In this document: in pieces, positions 1 to 7,759 of the stretch
How the letters are laid out: the number at the start of each line of letters is the position of its first letter
Position numbering within the stretch: position 1 is the stretch's first letter
Assembly (NCBI GenBank): GCA_016213625.1
Contig: JACQZZ010000039.1
Coordinates: 1-33,229, forward strand
Reading direction: 5' to 3'
Origin: Actinomycetota bacterium
GTDB lineage: Bacteria; Actinomycetota; Acidimicrobiia; Acidimicrobiales; Ilumatobacteraceae
DNA: 33,229 nucleotides
Made by a program: the position numbers and the translations under genes
The notes under the pieces: generated by a model
The model's database searches: none
What the model saw: only the letters and a program-made list of their open reading frames with translations
Told to the model about the DNA's origin: nothing

Positions 1-2
1 GC

Positions 3-1862
3 CGTGCACGTCGTCGTCGCGACTTCGACGAGTTGCAGCCGAACTACAACTCCAGCTACACGCCCAACAGCGCGCCCGTGCCCGAGGGCACCATCATCAT
101 CGAGCGCGGTGTCTCGGCACAGGAGTTCGCGCCCAAGCTGAACCGCACCGCGGCCGACGTCATCCGCTTCCTGCTGCAGAACGGCGAGATGGTCACCGCC
201 ACGATGACCCTCTCCGACGAGCAGATGGAACTGTTCGCCCTCGAAGTGGGCGCCGACCTGTTGCTGGTGGAAGCCGGCCAGCAGGAGGAGATGGAACTCC
301 AGGCGCTGTTCGACGACAGCGACGACGACGACGAGACGCTGCAGCAGTGGCGTCCGCCGGTCATCACCATCATGGGTCACGTCGACCACGGCAAGACCAC
401 GCTGCTCGACAAGATCCGCAACGCCAACGTCGTGGCCGGTGAAGCGGGTGGCATCACCCAGCACATCGGCGCCTACCAGGTGGAGAAGGACGGTCGAAAG
501 ATCACGTTCCTCGACACCCCGGGACACGCCGCGTTCACCAAGATGCGCGCTCGTGGTGCCCAGGTCACCGACATCGTGGTGCTCATGGTGGCCGCCGACG
601 ACGGCGTCATGCCGCAGACCATCGAGGCCATCAACCACGCCAAGGCCGCCGAAGTGCCCATCGTGGTCGCGCTGAACAAGATCGACAAGGAGAACGCCGA
701 TCCCCAGCGCGTCTACGCCCAGCTCTCCGAGCACGAACTCGTTCCCGAGTCGTGGGGCGGCGACACCATCGTCGTCGAGATGGCCGCGGCGCAGAACATC
801 GGCGTCGACGAGATGCTCGACCAGCTGCTCGTGGTGGCCGAGATCGAAGAGCTCACCGCCAATCCCACCGGCCGCGCCAAGGGCGTGGTGCTGGAGGCGA
901 ACCTCGACGTCGGTCGTGGCCCGGTGGCCACCATCCTCGTCGACAAGGGCGAGCTGAAGGTGGGCGATCCCATCGTGGCCGGTGCCGCGTGGGGCCGTGT
1001 GCGCGCCATGATCGACGACAAGGGCCAGCAGGTGAAGACCGCCGGCCCCAGCACCCCGGTGCAGGTGCTCGGTCTGCAGAGCGTGCCCAACGCCGGCGAC
1101 GAGTTCCGCTCGTCGGAGACCGAGAAGACGGCTCGTACCGTCGGCGAGGCCCGCGAGCAGCGTCAGCGTCTGAAGAACCAGCGCGGCGATGCCCGTGTGC
1201 AGCGTGGTGTGAAGCTGGAAGACATCTTCAGCCAGATCCAGGCCGGCGAGGTCGCCACCCTGAACCTGGTCATCAAGGCCGACGTGCAGGGTTCGCTGGA
1301 AGCCGTCACCGAGAGCCTTCGTCGCCTCGAGCGCGACGACGTGAAGTTGGCCTTCGTGCACCGTGGCGTCGGTGGCATCACCGAGAACGACATCAGTCTC
1401 GCCGCCACCACCAACGCCACGCTCATCGGCTTCAACGTCCGACCCGACCGCAAGGCTCGCGAAATGGCCGAGGTCGAGGGTGTGGAGATCCGTACCTACG
1501 AAATCATCTACAAGCTCCTCGAGGACATCGAACGAGCCATGGTGGGCATGCTCGCCCCCGAGTTCGAAGAAGTCATCACGGGCGAGGCCGAGGTCCGCGA
1601 GATCTTCCGTGTGCCCCGCATCGGCGCCATCGCCGGTTGCTACGTGCTCACCGGCGTCATCACCCGTGGCTCGAAGGTGCGCTTCCTGCGCGACGGTTCC
1701 ATCATCTGGAAGGGCGCCATCCAGTCGCTGCGTCGCTTCAAGGAAGATGCCCGCGAGGTCCGCGAGGGCTTCGAGTGCGGTATCGGCCTCAGCGACTTCC
1801 AGGACCTGAAGCCCGGCGACATCATCGAGACCTACGACGAGCGAGAGATCGCTCGCGTCTGA
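3..1862 (+). CDS. infB: Translation initiation factor IF-2 (5' truncated by window)
   Basis: IF-2 is the GTPase that brings initiator fMet-tRNA to the 30S subunit and promotes 50S joining. The frame is open from base 3 with no start, so the N-terminus lies outside; what is seen begins with an Arg-rich stretch typical of the basic linker before the core. In order there are an IF2_N-like helical domain (about nt 110-290), an acidic Asp/Glu patch (about 310-340), the G domain with GHVDHGKT (about nt 376-399), DTPGH and NKID, then domain II and the C-terminal IF-2 domains up to TGA at 1860-1862. About 619 codons are present. It heads the infB-rbfA-truB-ribF translation block; nusA would be expected upstream, outside the window. 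Identification is certain; only the start is unknown. Confidence 0.98.
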   Translation, partial: RARRRRDFDELQPNYNSSYTPNSAPVPEGTIIIERGVSAQEFAPKLNRTAADVIRFLLQNGEMVTATMTLSDEQMELFALEVGADLLLVEAGQQEEMELQALFDDSDDDDETLQQWRPPVITIMGHVDHGKTTLLDKIRNANVVAGEAGGITQHIGAYQVEKDGRKITFLDTPGHAAFTKMRARGAQVTDIVVLMVAADDGVMPQTIEAINHAKAAEVPIVVALNKIDKENADPQRVYAQLSEHELVPESWGGDTIVVEMAAAQNIGVDEMLDQLLVVAEIEELTANPTGRAKGVVLEANLDVGRGPVATILVDKGELKVGDPIVAGAAWGRVRAMIDDKGQQVKTAGPSTPVQVLGLQSVPNAGDEFRSSETEKTARTVGEAREQRQRLKNQRGDARVQRGVKLEDIFSQIQAGEVATLNLVIKADVQGSLEAVTESLRRLERDDVKLAFVHRGVGGITENDISLAATTNATLIGFNVRPDRKAREMAEVEGVEIRTYEIIYKLLEDIERAMVGMLAPEFEEVITGEAEVREIFRVPRIGAIAGCYVLTGVITRGSKVRFLRDGSIIWKGAIQSLRRFKEDAREVREGFECGIGLSDFQDLKPGDIIETYDEREIARV

Positions 1863-1890
1863 TCACCGCAGATCACCATGCCCGATCCGT

Positions 1891-1920
1891 CGGGGCGTCG
1901 TGCCCCGATAGGGTCGGGGC
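1891..1920 (+). promoter_or_regulatory. Overlapping hairpins with an embedded TANNNT -10 box
   Basis: CGGGGC (1891-1896) can pair with GCCCCG (1902-1907), and GCCCCGA (1902-1908) can instead pair with TCGGGGC (1914-1920), so the two hairpins are mutually exclusive. The -10-like box TAGGGT (1909-1914) lies in the loop and edge of the second palindrome and ends seven bases before the ATG at 1921. The first hairpin could terminate infB transcripts; the second palindrome could be a repressor site over the promoter of the next gene. No clear -35 is visible. Function is inferred from position only. Confidence 0.5.
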
Positions 1921-2559
1921 ATGGCAGATCTCGAGTTCTTCTTCGACGCCGTCTGTCCGTGGGCGTGGATCACGTCGCGCTGGGTCACCGAGGTGCAGGC
2001 GCAGCGGCAGTACGAGGTCGAGTGGCGGTTCATCTCGTTGAAGATGATCAATGAGCAGCTCGAGGCCGACTGGTACACACCGCAGTACAAGGCGTCGCAC
2101 ATGGCGGGTCTGTACGTGCACCGCGTGGCCGACGAAGTGCGGCTGCAGCACGGCAACGCCGGCGTGTCGGATCTCTACACGGCCACGGGCGTCGCGTTCC
2201 ACCAGCATCAGCGCCGGCCCGAGATCAACGAGGCACCGGTGGCGTTCATGTCCGAGATGCTCAGTGCCGCGGGTCTGCCCGTCGCACTGGCCGAGGAAGC
2301 GTTGCACGACGGTCACGACGCGTACATCCGTGCCGACACCGAGCTGGCGTTCTCTCGCACCGGCAAGGACGTGGGCACGCCCATCATCACCTTCCACCCG
2401 GGTGCGGCCAACGAGGGCAGCTTCTTCGGTCCGGTCATCTCCACCATTCCGCGTGGCGCCGAGGCCGAGCGACTGTGGGATGCCATCGAGGTCATCGCCA
2501 CCACCACCGGTGTGGCCGAGCTCAAGCGCTCCATCCGCGATCGCCCCAACTTCGACTGA
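1921..2559 (+). CDS. DsbA-family protein, Rv2466c-like (mycothiol-dependent reductase family), single cysteine
   Basis: This 212-residue thioredoxin-fold protein resembles the mycobacterial mycothiol-dependent nitroreductase Rv2466c in the N-terminal FFFDAVCPWAW-ITSRW segment, the DVGTP cis-Pro loop region, the FFGPV-S-IPRG segment and the ELKR...FD tail. Rv2466c has CPWC; here the motif is C12-P-W-A15, and C12 is the only cysteine in the protein. A monothiol mechanism with mycothiol as partner is therefore more likely than an intramolecular disulfide. The start is set by a TAGGGT box ending seven bases upstream, suggesting a leaderless mRNA. It sits between infB and rbfA, a place where these genes are normally adjacent, so it looks inserted. 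The substrate is unknown. Confidence 0.85.
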   Translation: MADLEFFFDAVCPWAWITSRWVTEVQAQRQYEVEWRFISLKMINEQLEADWYTPQYKASHMAGLYVHRVADEVRLQHGNAGVSDLYTATGVAFHQHQRRPEINEAPVAFMSEMLSAAGLPVALAEEALHDGHDAYIRADTELAFSRTGKDVGTPIITFHPGAANEGSFFGPVISTIPRGAEAERLWDAIEVIATTTGVAELKRSIRDRPNFD

Positions 2560-2591
2560 GCCGACGACGCTCGCAGAAAGGACTGGTCGAG

Positions 2592-3020
2592 ATGACCAAG
2601 CCCCGGCGCACCGCCGCCCCCTCCACCCACCGCTATCCCCGCACCGCACGACTCAACGAGTCGCTCCGTGAAGTGATCGCCGAGGAACTCATCAAGATCG
2701 ACGACGAGCGCCTCTCGCTGGTGGCCATCACTGCCATCGACGTGGACTCCGAGATGAACCGCGCCACCGTGTTCTACGACTCGCTGCTCGGCGAGGAGGG
2801 CGACGAGCAGATCGTCGAGGCCCTCGCCCAGCACCGCGTGCGCATCCAGTCGGCGGTGGGTCGCCAGGTGCGAGCGAAGAAGACGCCCATCCTGTCGTTC
2901 CGGCCCGACGACGCCATTCGTGCGGCCGAGCGCATCGAGCGCATCCTGCACGACAAGGACACCCTGCCCGAGCGCCCGCCCAGCGACGACGCGCTCGACG
3001 ACTCGCATGGCCCGGCGTAA
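2592..3020 (+). CDS. rbfA: 30S ribosome-binding factor RbfA
   Basis: RbfA is a single KH-like domain protein that binds the 30S subunit and helps mature the 5' end of 16S rRNA. The product is 142 residues. It has the family features R-x-x-R-LNESLREVIAEEL near the N-terminus, VDSEMNRATVFYDSL in the middle strand, and the late R-x-x-PILSFRPDD strand followed by the ERIERIL helix. The ATG at 2592 is chosen because an AAAGGA Shine-Dalgarno lies at 2577-2582 and because the protein then starts with the usual short basic N-terminus; the frame is open further upstream, overlapping the previous gene. The last 14 bases overlap the start of truB, implying translational coupling. Confidence 0.95.
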   Translation: MTKPRRTAAPSTHRYPRTARLNESLREVIAEELIKIDDERLSLVAITAIDVDSEMNRATVFYDSLLGEEGDEQIVEALAQHRVRIQSAVGRQVRAKKTPILSFRPDDAIRAAERIERILHDKDTLPERPPSDDALDDSHGPA

Positions 3021-3882
3021 GCCGCCCACCACCCACGGCCTGGCCGTGGTCGACAAGCCCGCCGGTGTCACCAGCCACGACGTCGTGGGCATGCTGCGCC
3101 GTCGATTCGGTGAGCGCCAGGTGGGTCACGCCGGCACGCTCGACCCCGACGCCACCGGCATCCTGCTCGTGGGCGTCGGGCGATGCACCCGGTTGCTGCG
3201 GTTCCTCACCGATCTGGGGAAGACCTATGCAGGGCAGGTGGTGTTCGGCACCACCACCGACTCGCTCGACTCCACCGGTGTGGTGACGGGCACGTTCGAC
3301 ATGTCGGGTCTCACGCCGTCCCAGGTGCGCGCTGCGGTGGATGATCACCTGGTGGGTCCGATCCTGCAGATCCCGCCGATGGTCAGCGCGGTCAAGGTCG
3401 ACGGGAAGCGCCTGCACGAACTCGCCCGCGAAGGCGTCGAGATCGAGCGCGAGCCGCGGCCGGTCACCGTGTACCGGTTCGACATCGCCCCCACCACTGA
3501 TCCGCTGGTGTACGACATCGAGGTGCACTGCTCGAAGGGCACCTACATCCGCACTCTGGCCGACGATCTCGGCCGCATGTGTGGGGGAGGGGCGCACCTG
3601 CGCGGCCTTCGCCGCATCGCCGTCGGTGAGTTCACGCTCGACGAGGCTGCGTCGCCCGACGAGGTGACCTTGTTGTCGCTGCCCCAAGCCGTGCGCGACT
3701 ATCCGCACGTGTCGGTCACCGACGACGTGGCGGCGCTCGTGCGCAACGGACGCGTGCTGCCCCGGTTCCCTGGCGACGGCCCGTGGGCGGTGCTCGACCC
3801 TGCGGGCGATCTGTTGGCGATGTACGAAGCGTTCGGCGCCGATCAGGCGAAACCGGCCGTCGTGGTGGCGCAGGACCTCTGA
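3007..3882 (+). CDS. truB: tRNA pseudouridine(55) synthase TruB
   Basis: TruB makes pseudouridine 55 in the T-loop of tRNAs. The 291-residue product opens with GLAVVDKPAGVTSHDVV and contains the catalytic loop GHAGTLDPDATG with nucleophile D46, then KTY and the VSAVKVDGKRLHELAREG segment, and the CSKGTYIRTLADDLG motif, all diagnostic of TruB. The C-terminal part (about residues 235-291) is consistent with the short actinobacterial C-terminal domain. The ATG at 3007 lies within the last codons of rbfA (14-base overlap). Placement between rbfA and ribF is the usual bacterial arrangement. Confidence 0.97.
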   Translation: MARRKPPTTHGLAVVDKPAGVTSHDVVGMLRRRFGERQVGHAGTLDPDATGILLVGVGRCTRLLRFLTDLGKTYAGQVVFGTTTDSLDSTGVVTGTFDMSGLTPSQVRAAVDDHLVGPILQIPPMVSAVKVDGKRLHELAREGVEIEREPRPVTVYRFDIAPTTDPLVYDIEVHCSKGTYIRTLADDLGRMCGGGAHLRGLRRIAVGEFTLDEAASPDEVTLLSLPQAVRDYPHVSVTDDVAALVRNGRVLPRFPGDGPWAVLDPAGDLLAMYEAFGADQAKPAVVVAQDL

Positions 3883-3966
3883 ATCCGAGTCGGCAGCTTG
3901 CCCAGCGCAGTGACGAGCGGGCCGACCTGTCCGCACCAGACCACGTCGTCGACAGGTGCGACCCGG

Positions 3967-3972
3967 TAGCGT
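3967..3972 (+). promoter_or_regulatory. -10 box TAGCGT for ribF, leaderless
   Basis: TAGCGT matches the actinobacterial TANNNT -10 and ends nine bases before the GTG at 3981, which places the transcription start at or within two or three bases of the start codon. No -35 match is seen. It is supported by the same spacing at nine other genes in this window. Confidence 0.55.
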
Positions 3973-3980
3973 CGTGCTCC

Positions 3981-4925
3981 GTGCGAGTGATCACCGACTT
4001 GTCCACGCCGCCGTGGCCCGGAGACCGGGCCGTCGTCACCATCGGCGCATACGACGGCGTGCACCTCGGGCATCAGGCGGTCATCGCCGAGGTTCGCCGC
4101 AGAGCCGAGGCCACTGGTGCGCACTCGGTGGTCATCACGTTCGACCGGCATCCCGCGTCGGTGGTGCGCCCCGAGAGCGCGCCGCGGTTGCTCACCGATC
4201 TCGAGCAGAAGCTCGAGTTGCTCGCCGCCACCGGCGTCGATGCCACGGTGGTCATCACGTTCGACCAGCGTCAGTCCGAGGAAGAGCCACTCGCGTTCGC
4301 GCAGCGAGTCATCGTCGACTGCCTGGCCACGTCGGCCATCGTGGTGGGCGAGGACTTCCACTTCGGCCGTGGGCGCGGCGGCAACGTCGGCACGTTGCGC
4401 GAGCTCGGTGCCACCGCCGGGTTCGAAGTGCATCCGCTGCCACTGGTGCCTCGTACCGACGGCCCCGACGAGTCGTTGAGCTCCACGGCCATCCGCCGTG
4501 CCATGGCCGGGGGACAGGTGGAACTCGCCGCGCAGATGCTGGGGCATCCGTTCGAGGCTCGCGGCAAGGTGGTGCAGGGTGACCAGCGGGGGCGCTTGTT
4601 GGGTTTCCCCACGGCCAACGTCGAGGTGCCCCGCGCGATGTGTCTGCCGAGCGACGGGGTCTACGCCGGGTGGTACGAGCGACCCGACGGGTCACGGCAC
4701 ATGTGTGCCATCAACCTCGGTCGGCGCCCCACGTTCTACGAGCACGCCGATCACTCGCTGCTCGAGGCGCACCTGCTGGAGTTCCAGGGCGACCTGTACG
4801 GCGAGCGGGCACGGGTGCAGTTCACGCACTTCCTGCGCAGCGAGCGCAAGTTCGACGGCATCGATGCCCTCATCGGTCAGCTGAAGAACGACATCGACCA
4901 CGCCCGCAGCGTCCTCGCCCCCTGA
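3981..4925 (+). CDS. ribF: Bifunctional riboflavin kinase / FMN adenylyltransferase RibF
   Basis: RibF phosphorylates riboflavin to FMN and adenylates FMN to FAD. The 314-residue product has an N-terminal nucleotidyltransferase domain with GAYDGVHLGHQ (residues 22-32), VGEDFHFGRGRGGNV (122-136) and SSTAIR (167-172), then the flavokinase domain with GKVVQGDQRGRLLGFPTAN (195-213), GVYAGWY and INLGRRPTF (244-252). The GTG at 3981 is preferred: it follows a TAGCGT box by eight bases, gives the normal family N-terminus, and there is no Shine-Dalgarno. A GTG two codons later is the alternative. The frame is open upstream but the extra sequence overlaps truB and is not RibF-like. Convergent with the transporter operon that follows. 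Confidence 0.97.
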   Translation: MRVITDLSTPPWPGDRAVVTIGAYDGVHLGHQAVIAEVRRRAEATGAHSVVITFDRHPASVVRPESAPRLLTDLEQKLELLAATGVDATVVITFDQRQSEEEPLAFAQRVIVDCLATSAIVVGEDFHFGRGRGGNVGTLRELGATAGFEVHPLPLVPRTDGPDESLSSTAIRRAMAGGQVELAAQMLGHPFEARGKVVQGDQRGRLLGFPTANVEVPRAMCLPSDGVYAGWYERPDGSRHMCAINLGRRPTFYEHADHSLLEAHLLEFQGDLYGERARVQFTHFLRSERKFDGIDALIGQLKNDIDHARSVLAP

Positions 4926-4953
4926 CCTCCTCGCCGGAGGCCAGTCCCGACCA

Positions 4954-6126
4954 CTAGGCGGGCCAGATGACCTTGCCCTGGTCGTCGTAGATGCCCTCGA
5001 GCACCGAGGCGTCGATCATCGTGGAGATGTCGGGGGCGACGCCGTCGAACAGGCCGATCTCGGCGTAGGTGGTGACCTCGTCGGTGAGCGCGTCGACCAG
5101 CGGCAGACCCAGCGGGGCGTCGGCCGTGGCGTCCTGCGACACCAGTTCGGCCTCGACGGCCCAGCGGGCGGTCTCGCCTTCGGGCGACAGGAACAGCGCA
5201 TTGCCGTTGGCATTGATGGCGTCGACCGCCACCTGGGCAGCAGCCGCCGGGTCGGCGATGGCGTCGGCCAGGCCGCGCATCGTGGCCCGCATGAAGTCCT
5301 GTGCGGCAGCGGGGAACTCGGTGAGGAACGTGGTGTTCGTGTAGATGATGCCGAAGCTGCCGGGAATGTCGTAGTCGCTGGGGTCGTACAGCGTGAACGG
5401 GATGCCCTTCGCCTCGAGCTGCTTGGGCTCGTTGCTCTTGTAGCCGGGGAAGCCGACGATGTCGGGTACTTCGATGTGCACGGTGGGGTCGAAGCCCTCG
5501 AGCAGCACGGTCTCGTAGTCGGTGCCTTCCACCATGCCCGCCTTGGCCAGCATGGCCTTGACCGAGGGGGTGATGGCGCCCTTGACGCCGATCTTGGTGC
5601 CCTTCACCGCGTCGAGCGTGGGCGCCGCGCCGTCCTTGGTGATGAGGGCGTCGATGCCGGTGCGGCCCTCCACCGCCAACGCCACATACCCGGCGTCGTT
5701 GGCACCGGCGAAGTCGGCCATCTCGCTGAACGAGCCGCCCGACGAGAACTGCGCGTCGTTGCCGGCGATGAGCGGATAGTTGTCGACCGAGAAGCTGGGC
5801 TTCAGCTGCACGTCGAGGCACAGTTCGTCGTAGTAGCCCTTCGAGTCGGCCACGAGCACGTCGACGATGGAGGCCGACGCGGCGAAGTCGAAGCTCGACA
5901 GGTACACGATGGGACCGGCGGCCTTGTTGGCCTCGCAGCGGTCCGCGGGGAACGGCTGGTCGGCCACCACGTCGAGCACCGGCGGCACCGAATCGCCCGG
6001 CACGGAATCGGGGATGGTGGTCTCGGGGGTCGTGGGCGCAACGGTGTCGGACGACGTGCCGTCGTCGCCGCACGCGGCGAGGCCAAGAGTGGCGATGAGC
6101 AGGAGAGCGGCACAGCGACGCAACAT
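4954..6126 (-). CDS. ABC transporter substrate-binding lipoprotein, NMT1/THI5-like
   Basis: A 390-residue exported binding protein. The signal peptide ends in LGLAAC with lipid-modified C19, followed by a GDDGTSS and Thr/Pro-rich linker to about residue 60. The mature part has the NMT1/SsuA/THI5-like layout: a first strand (YLSSFDFAAS), then AxxKGYYDELCLDVQL, a later GTKIGVKG segment and a final helical lobe. This is the superfamily of nitrate, sulfonate, taurine, hydroxymethylpyrimidine and riboflavin precursor binding proteins; the ligand cannot be read from sequence. It is the last gene of the minus-strand operon 8511-4954, 29 bases after the AroQ-VOC gene, with a strong TAAAGGAA ribosome-binding site at 6139-6132. 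The stop is TAG. High downstream translation would fit the excess of binding protein over the membrane parts. Confidence 0.88.
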   Translation of the reverse strand: MLRRCAALLLIATLGLAACGDDGTSSDTVAPTTPETTIPDSVPGDSVPPVLDVVADQPFPADRCEANKAAGPIVYLSSFDFAASASIVDVLVADSKGYYDELCLDVQLKPSFSVDNYPLIAGNDAQFSSGGSFSEMADFAGANDAGYVALAVEGRTGIDALITKDGAAPTLDAVKGTKIGVKGAITPSVKAMLAKAGMVEGTDYETVLLEGFDPTVHIEVPDIVGFPGYKSNEPKQLEAKGIPFTLYDPSDYDIPGSFGIIYTNTTFLTEFPAAAQDFMRATMRGLADAIADPAAAAQVAVDAINANGNALFLSPEGETARWAVEAELVSQDATADAPLGLPLVDALTDEVTTYAEIGLFDGVAPDISTMIDASVLEGIYDDQGKVIWPA

Positions 6127-6155
6127 CGGGGTTCCTTTACGACGGAGGCGTTCGA

Positions 6156-6965
6156 TCAGCCTAGGGCCGCGCCACCGGTGTCGAGCACCTCGAACAGCGC
6201 CAGCACGTTGGCCGTGCCCACACCCACTCGGTGGCCGGTGCGCGAGATGAACCCCAACTGCACGCCGGTGGCGGGGTCGTCGGCGGCGAAGAACTGTTCG
6301 TGACCGTCGTCGTCGACCACCACGTCGGTGAGCAGCGGAGCCCCCGCCTCGGCGAGGCAGGCCCGTGCGTAGCCGGCGTTGAGCACCTCGAGCGCGACGT
6401 GTTGCACACCGCCGCCGCGCGCCTGCACGTAGCGGGCGACCGCCGGCGATGCCTCGGGGCTGACGAGCACGAAGGTGACACCTCCGGCCGACACGGCGGC
6501 CATGCCCGGCTGCGGGTCGGCGAGGGGCACCTCGTGGAACCCGAATCGTTGCACCAGCGAGTCAACCGCGGGTCGCAACTCGGGGACGGCGACCACCACG
6601 TGGTCCACACGACTGGCCACCGTGTCGAGACCCGAGCTGCCGACGCCGACGGCCTGCGTGTCGGGCGCTGGATCGGGCCGGTGGCCCGCCACTTCGATGC
6701 GGTGGGTCTCGGTGAGGAGCACGCGGAAGAGCTGCTCGGCGAAGTCGGCGTCGACTCCGGCCTCGATGGCCTGCTGGCGACGCGAGGTGACCACGTCGCG
6801 CACTCGTGCGGGCTGGATGACCGGCGTGTCGGAGTGCTGCTTCACCGCGGCCACCTCGCGACAGACCGCGAGGCGTTCGGCGACGATGGCGATCAGCGCG
6901 GCGTCGAGTTGATCGATGCGGGCACGGAGGCCGCCCAGATCCGGTGAAGATGTCGTCTCGCCCAT
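6156..6965 (-). CDS. AroQ chorismate mutase-type domain fused to a VOC (glyoxalase/HPPD-like) domain
   Basis: The 269-residue protein has two parts. Residues 11-92 align without gaps to the E. coli chorismate mutase domain as I remember it: R14 (R11), R31 (R28), K42 (K39) and R54 (R51) are kept, S84 and Q88 become T87 and E91, but D48 is Q51 and the key E52 is V55. A hydrophobic residue after that arginine is what isochorismate-pyruvate lyase PchB has. Residues 118-240 form a vicinal-oxygen-chelate domain starting RVDHVVVAVPEL, with H122, H189 (GVQHVALEV) and Q236 at metal-ligand positions, resembling HPPD N-terminal or epimerase-like halves. It sits 20 bases after the permease and 29 before the binding-protein gene, so it is co-transcribed with an ABC importer. 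Likely role: transformation of an aromatic or chorismate-derived compound; the reaction is unknown. Confidence 0.8.
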   Translation of the reverse strand: MGETTSSPDLGGLRARIDQLDAALIAIVAERLAVCREVAAVKQHSDTPVIQPARVRDVVTSRRQQAIEAGVDADFAEQLFRVLLTETHRIEVAGHRPDPAPDTQAVGVGSSGLDTVASRVDHVVVAVPELRPAVDSLVQRFGFHEVPLADPQPGMAAVSAGGVTFVLVSPEASPAVARYVQARGGGVQHVALEVLNAGYARACLAEAGAPLLTDVVVDDDGHEQFFAADDPATGVQLGFISRTGHRVGVGTANVLALFEVLDTGGAALG

Positions 6966-6985
6966 CGGCACTGCACCGTATCCGC

Positions 6986-7759
6986 TCAGTCCCAGTTCGG
7001 CCGTGGTGGCCGCTGCGAGACGTGCCAGCGCAGCACCACCCGCTGCACCAATGAGAGTGCGATGAGCGAGAAGGTGCCGAGCAGCGCCATGGCGAACACC
7101 GCAGCCCACAGCGCATCGCCCTCGTTCAGTGCGGCGGCGCGCTTGCCGATGGCACCGAGGCCCTCGTTGGCGAAGTTGCCGCCCTCGACCAGGTACGCGG
7201 CGATGAGGGCGAGCCCGACGTTGTAGCGGGCGGCGGTGAACAGCGACGGCAACGCCGACGGCAGCCGCAGGCGCCACAGCACCTCCCAACGGGAAGCGTC
7301 GACGGAGGCGAGCAGTTCGCGGGTGGCCGGGTCGGCGCTGCGCATGCCGTCGACTGTGGCGAAGGTGAATGCCGGCATGCACACGAGGGCCACGATGAAC
7401 AGCGCCGGCCGCGTGCCCGAGCCCAGCCAGAGGACCACCGAGCCGATGTAGGCGACGAACGGAGTGACCTGCAGCAGCGTGAGGACCGGTTGCGTGGCGT
7501 GTTCGGCGAAGCGCGATGCCGCCATCATCGAGCCGACCACCAACGCCACCAGCAGTGCGATGACGGAGCCGAAGAACGCATGCTGCGCCGTGACCCACGC
7601 GGCGGCCGCGTAGTCGGCCGCGTGTTCCCACAGGTACGCCACGATGCGCGACGGTGCGCGCAGCACGAACGGTCGCACGTCGTTGAGTCGCACCACCAGT
7701 TCCCAGACGCCGAGGAACACGAGGATGCCCACCACCGGTGCGGCGAGGCGGCGGATCAC
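6986..7759 (-). CDS. ABC transporter permease, SsuC/TauC/ThiX type
   Basis: A 257-residue inner-membrane permease with about six hydrophobic helices; the first begins at residue 5 (LAAPVVGILVFLGVWELVV). The EAA-type cytoplasmic loop is the segment around ASVDASRWEVLWRLRLP followed by SALPSLFTAARYNVGLA, as in nitrate/sulfonate/taurine permeases of the BPD_transp_1 family. The GTG start at 7759 overlaps the TGA of the upstream ATPase gene in a GTGA junction (7759-7756), a sign of translational coupling. It partners with the ATPase encoded just upstream and the binding protein encoded two genes downstream. Substrate not predictable. Confidence 0.9.
   Translation of the reverse strand: MIRRLAAPVVGILVFLGVWELVVRLNDVRPFVLRAPSRIVAYLWEHAADYAAAAWVTAQHAFFGSVIALLVALVVGSMMAASRFAEHATQPVLTLLQVTPFVAYIGSVVLWLGSGTRPALFIVALVCMPAFTFATVDGMRSADPATRELLASVDASRWEVLWRLRLPSALPSLFTAARYNVGLALIAAYLVEGGNFANEGLGAIGKRAAALNEGDALWAAVFAMALLGTFSLIALSLVQRVVLRWHVSQRPPRPNWD

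Noticed and set aside
752..2041. A 429-codon open frame overlapping infB in another frame
   Set aside because: Arg/His-rich shadow spanning two real genes.
3883..3980. FMN riboswitch before ribF
   Set aside because: The gap is only 98 bases, lacks the conserved FMN-aptamer arrangement, and the gene appears leaderless.
6127..6155. TPP riboswitch or separate promoter before the NMT1-type binding protein
   Set aside because: Only 29 bases lie between the genes; they contain a ribosome-binding site and nothing else.
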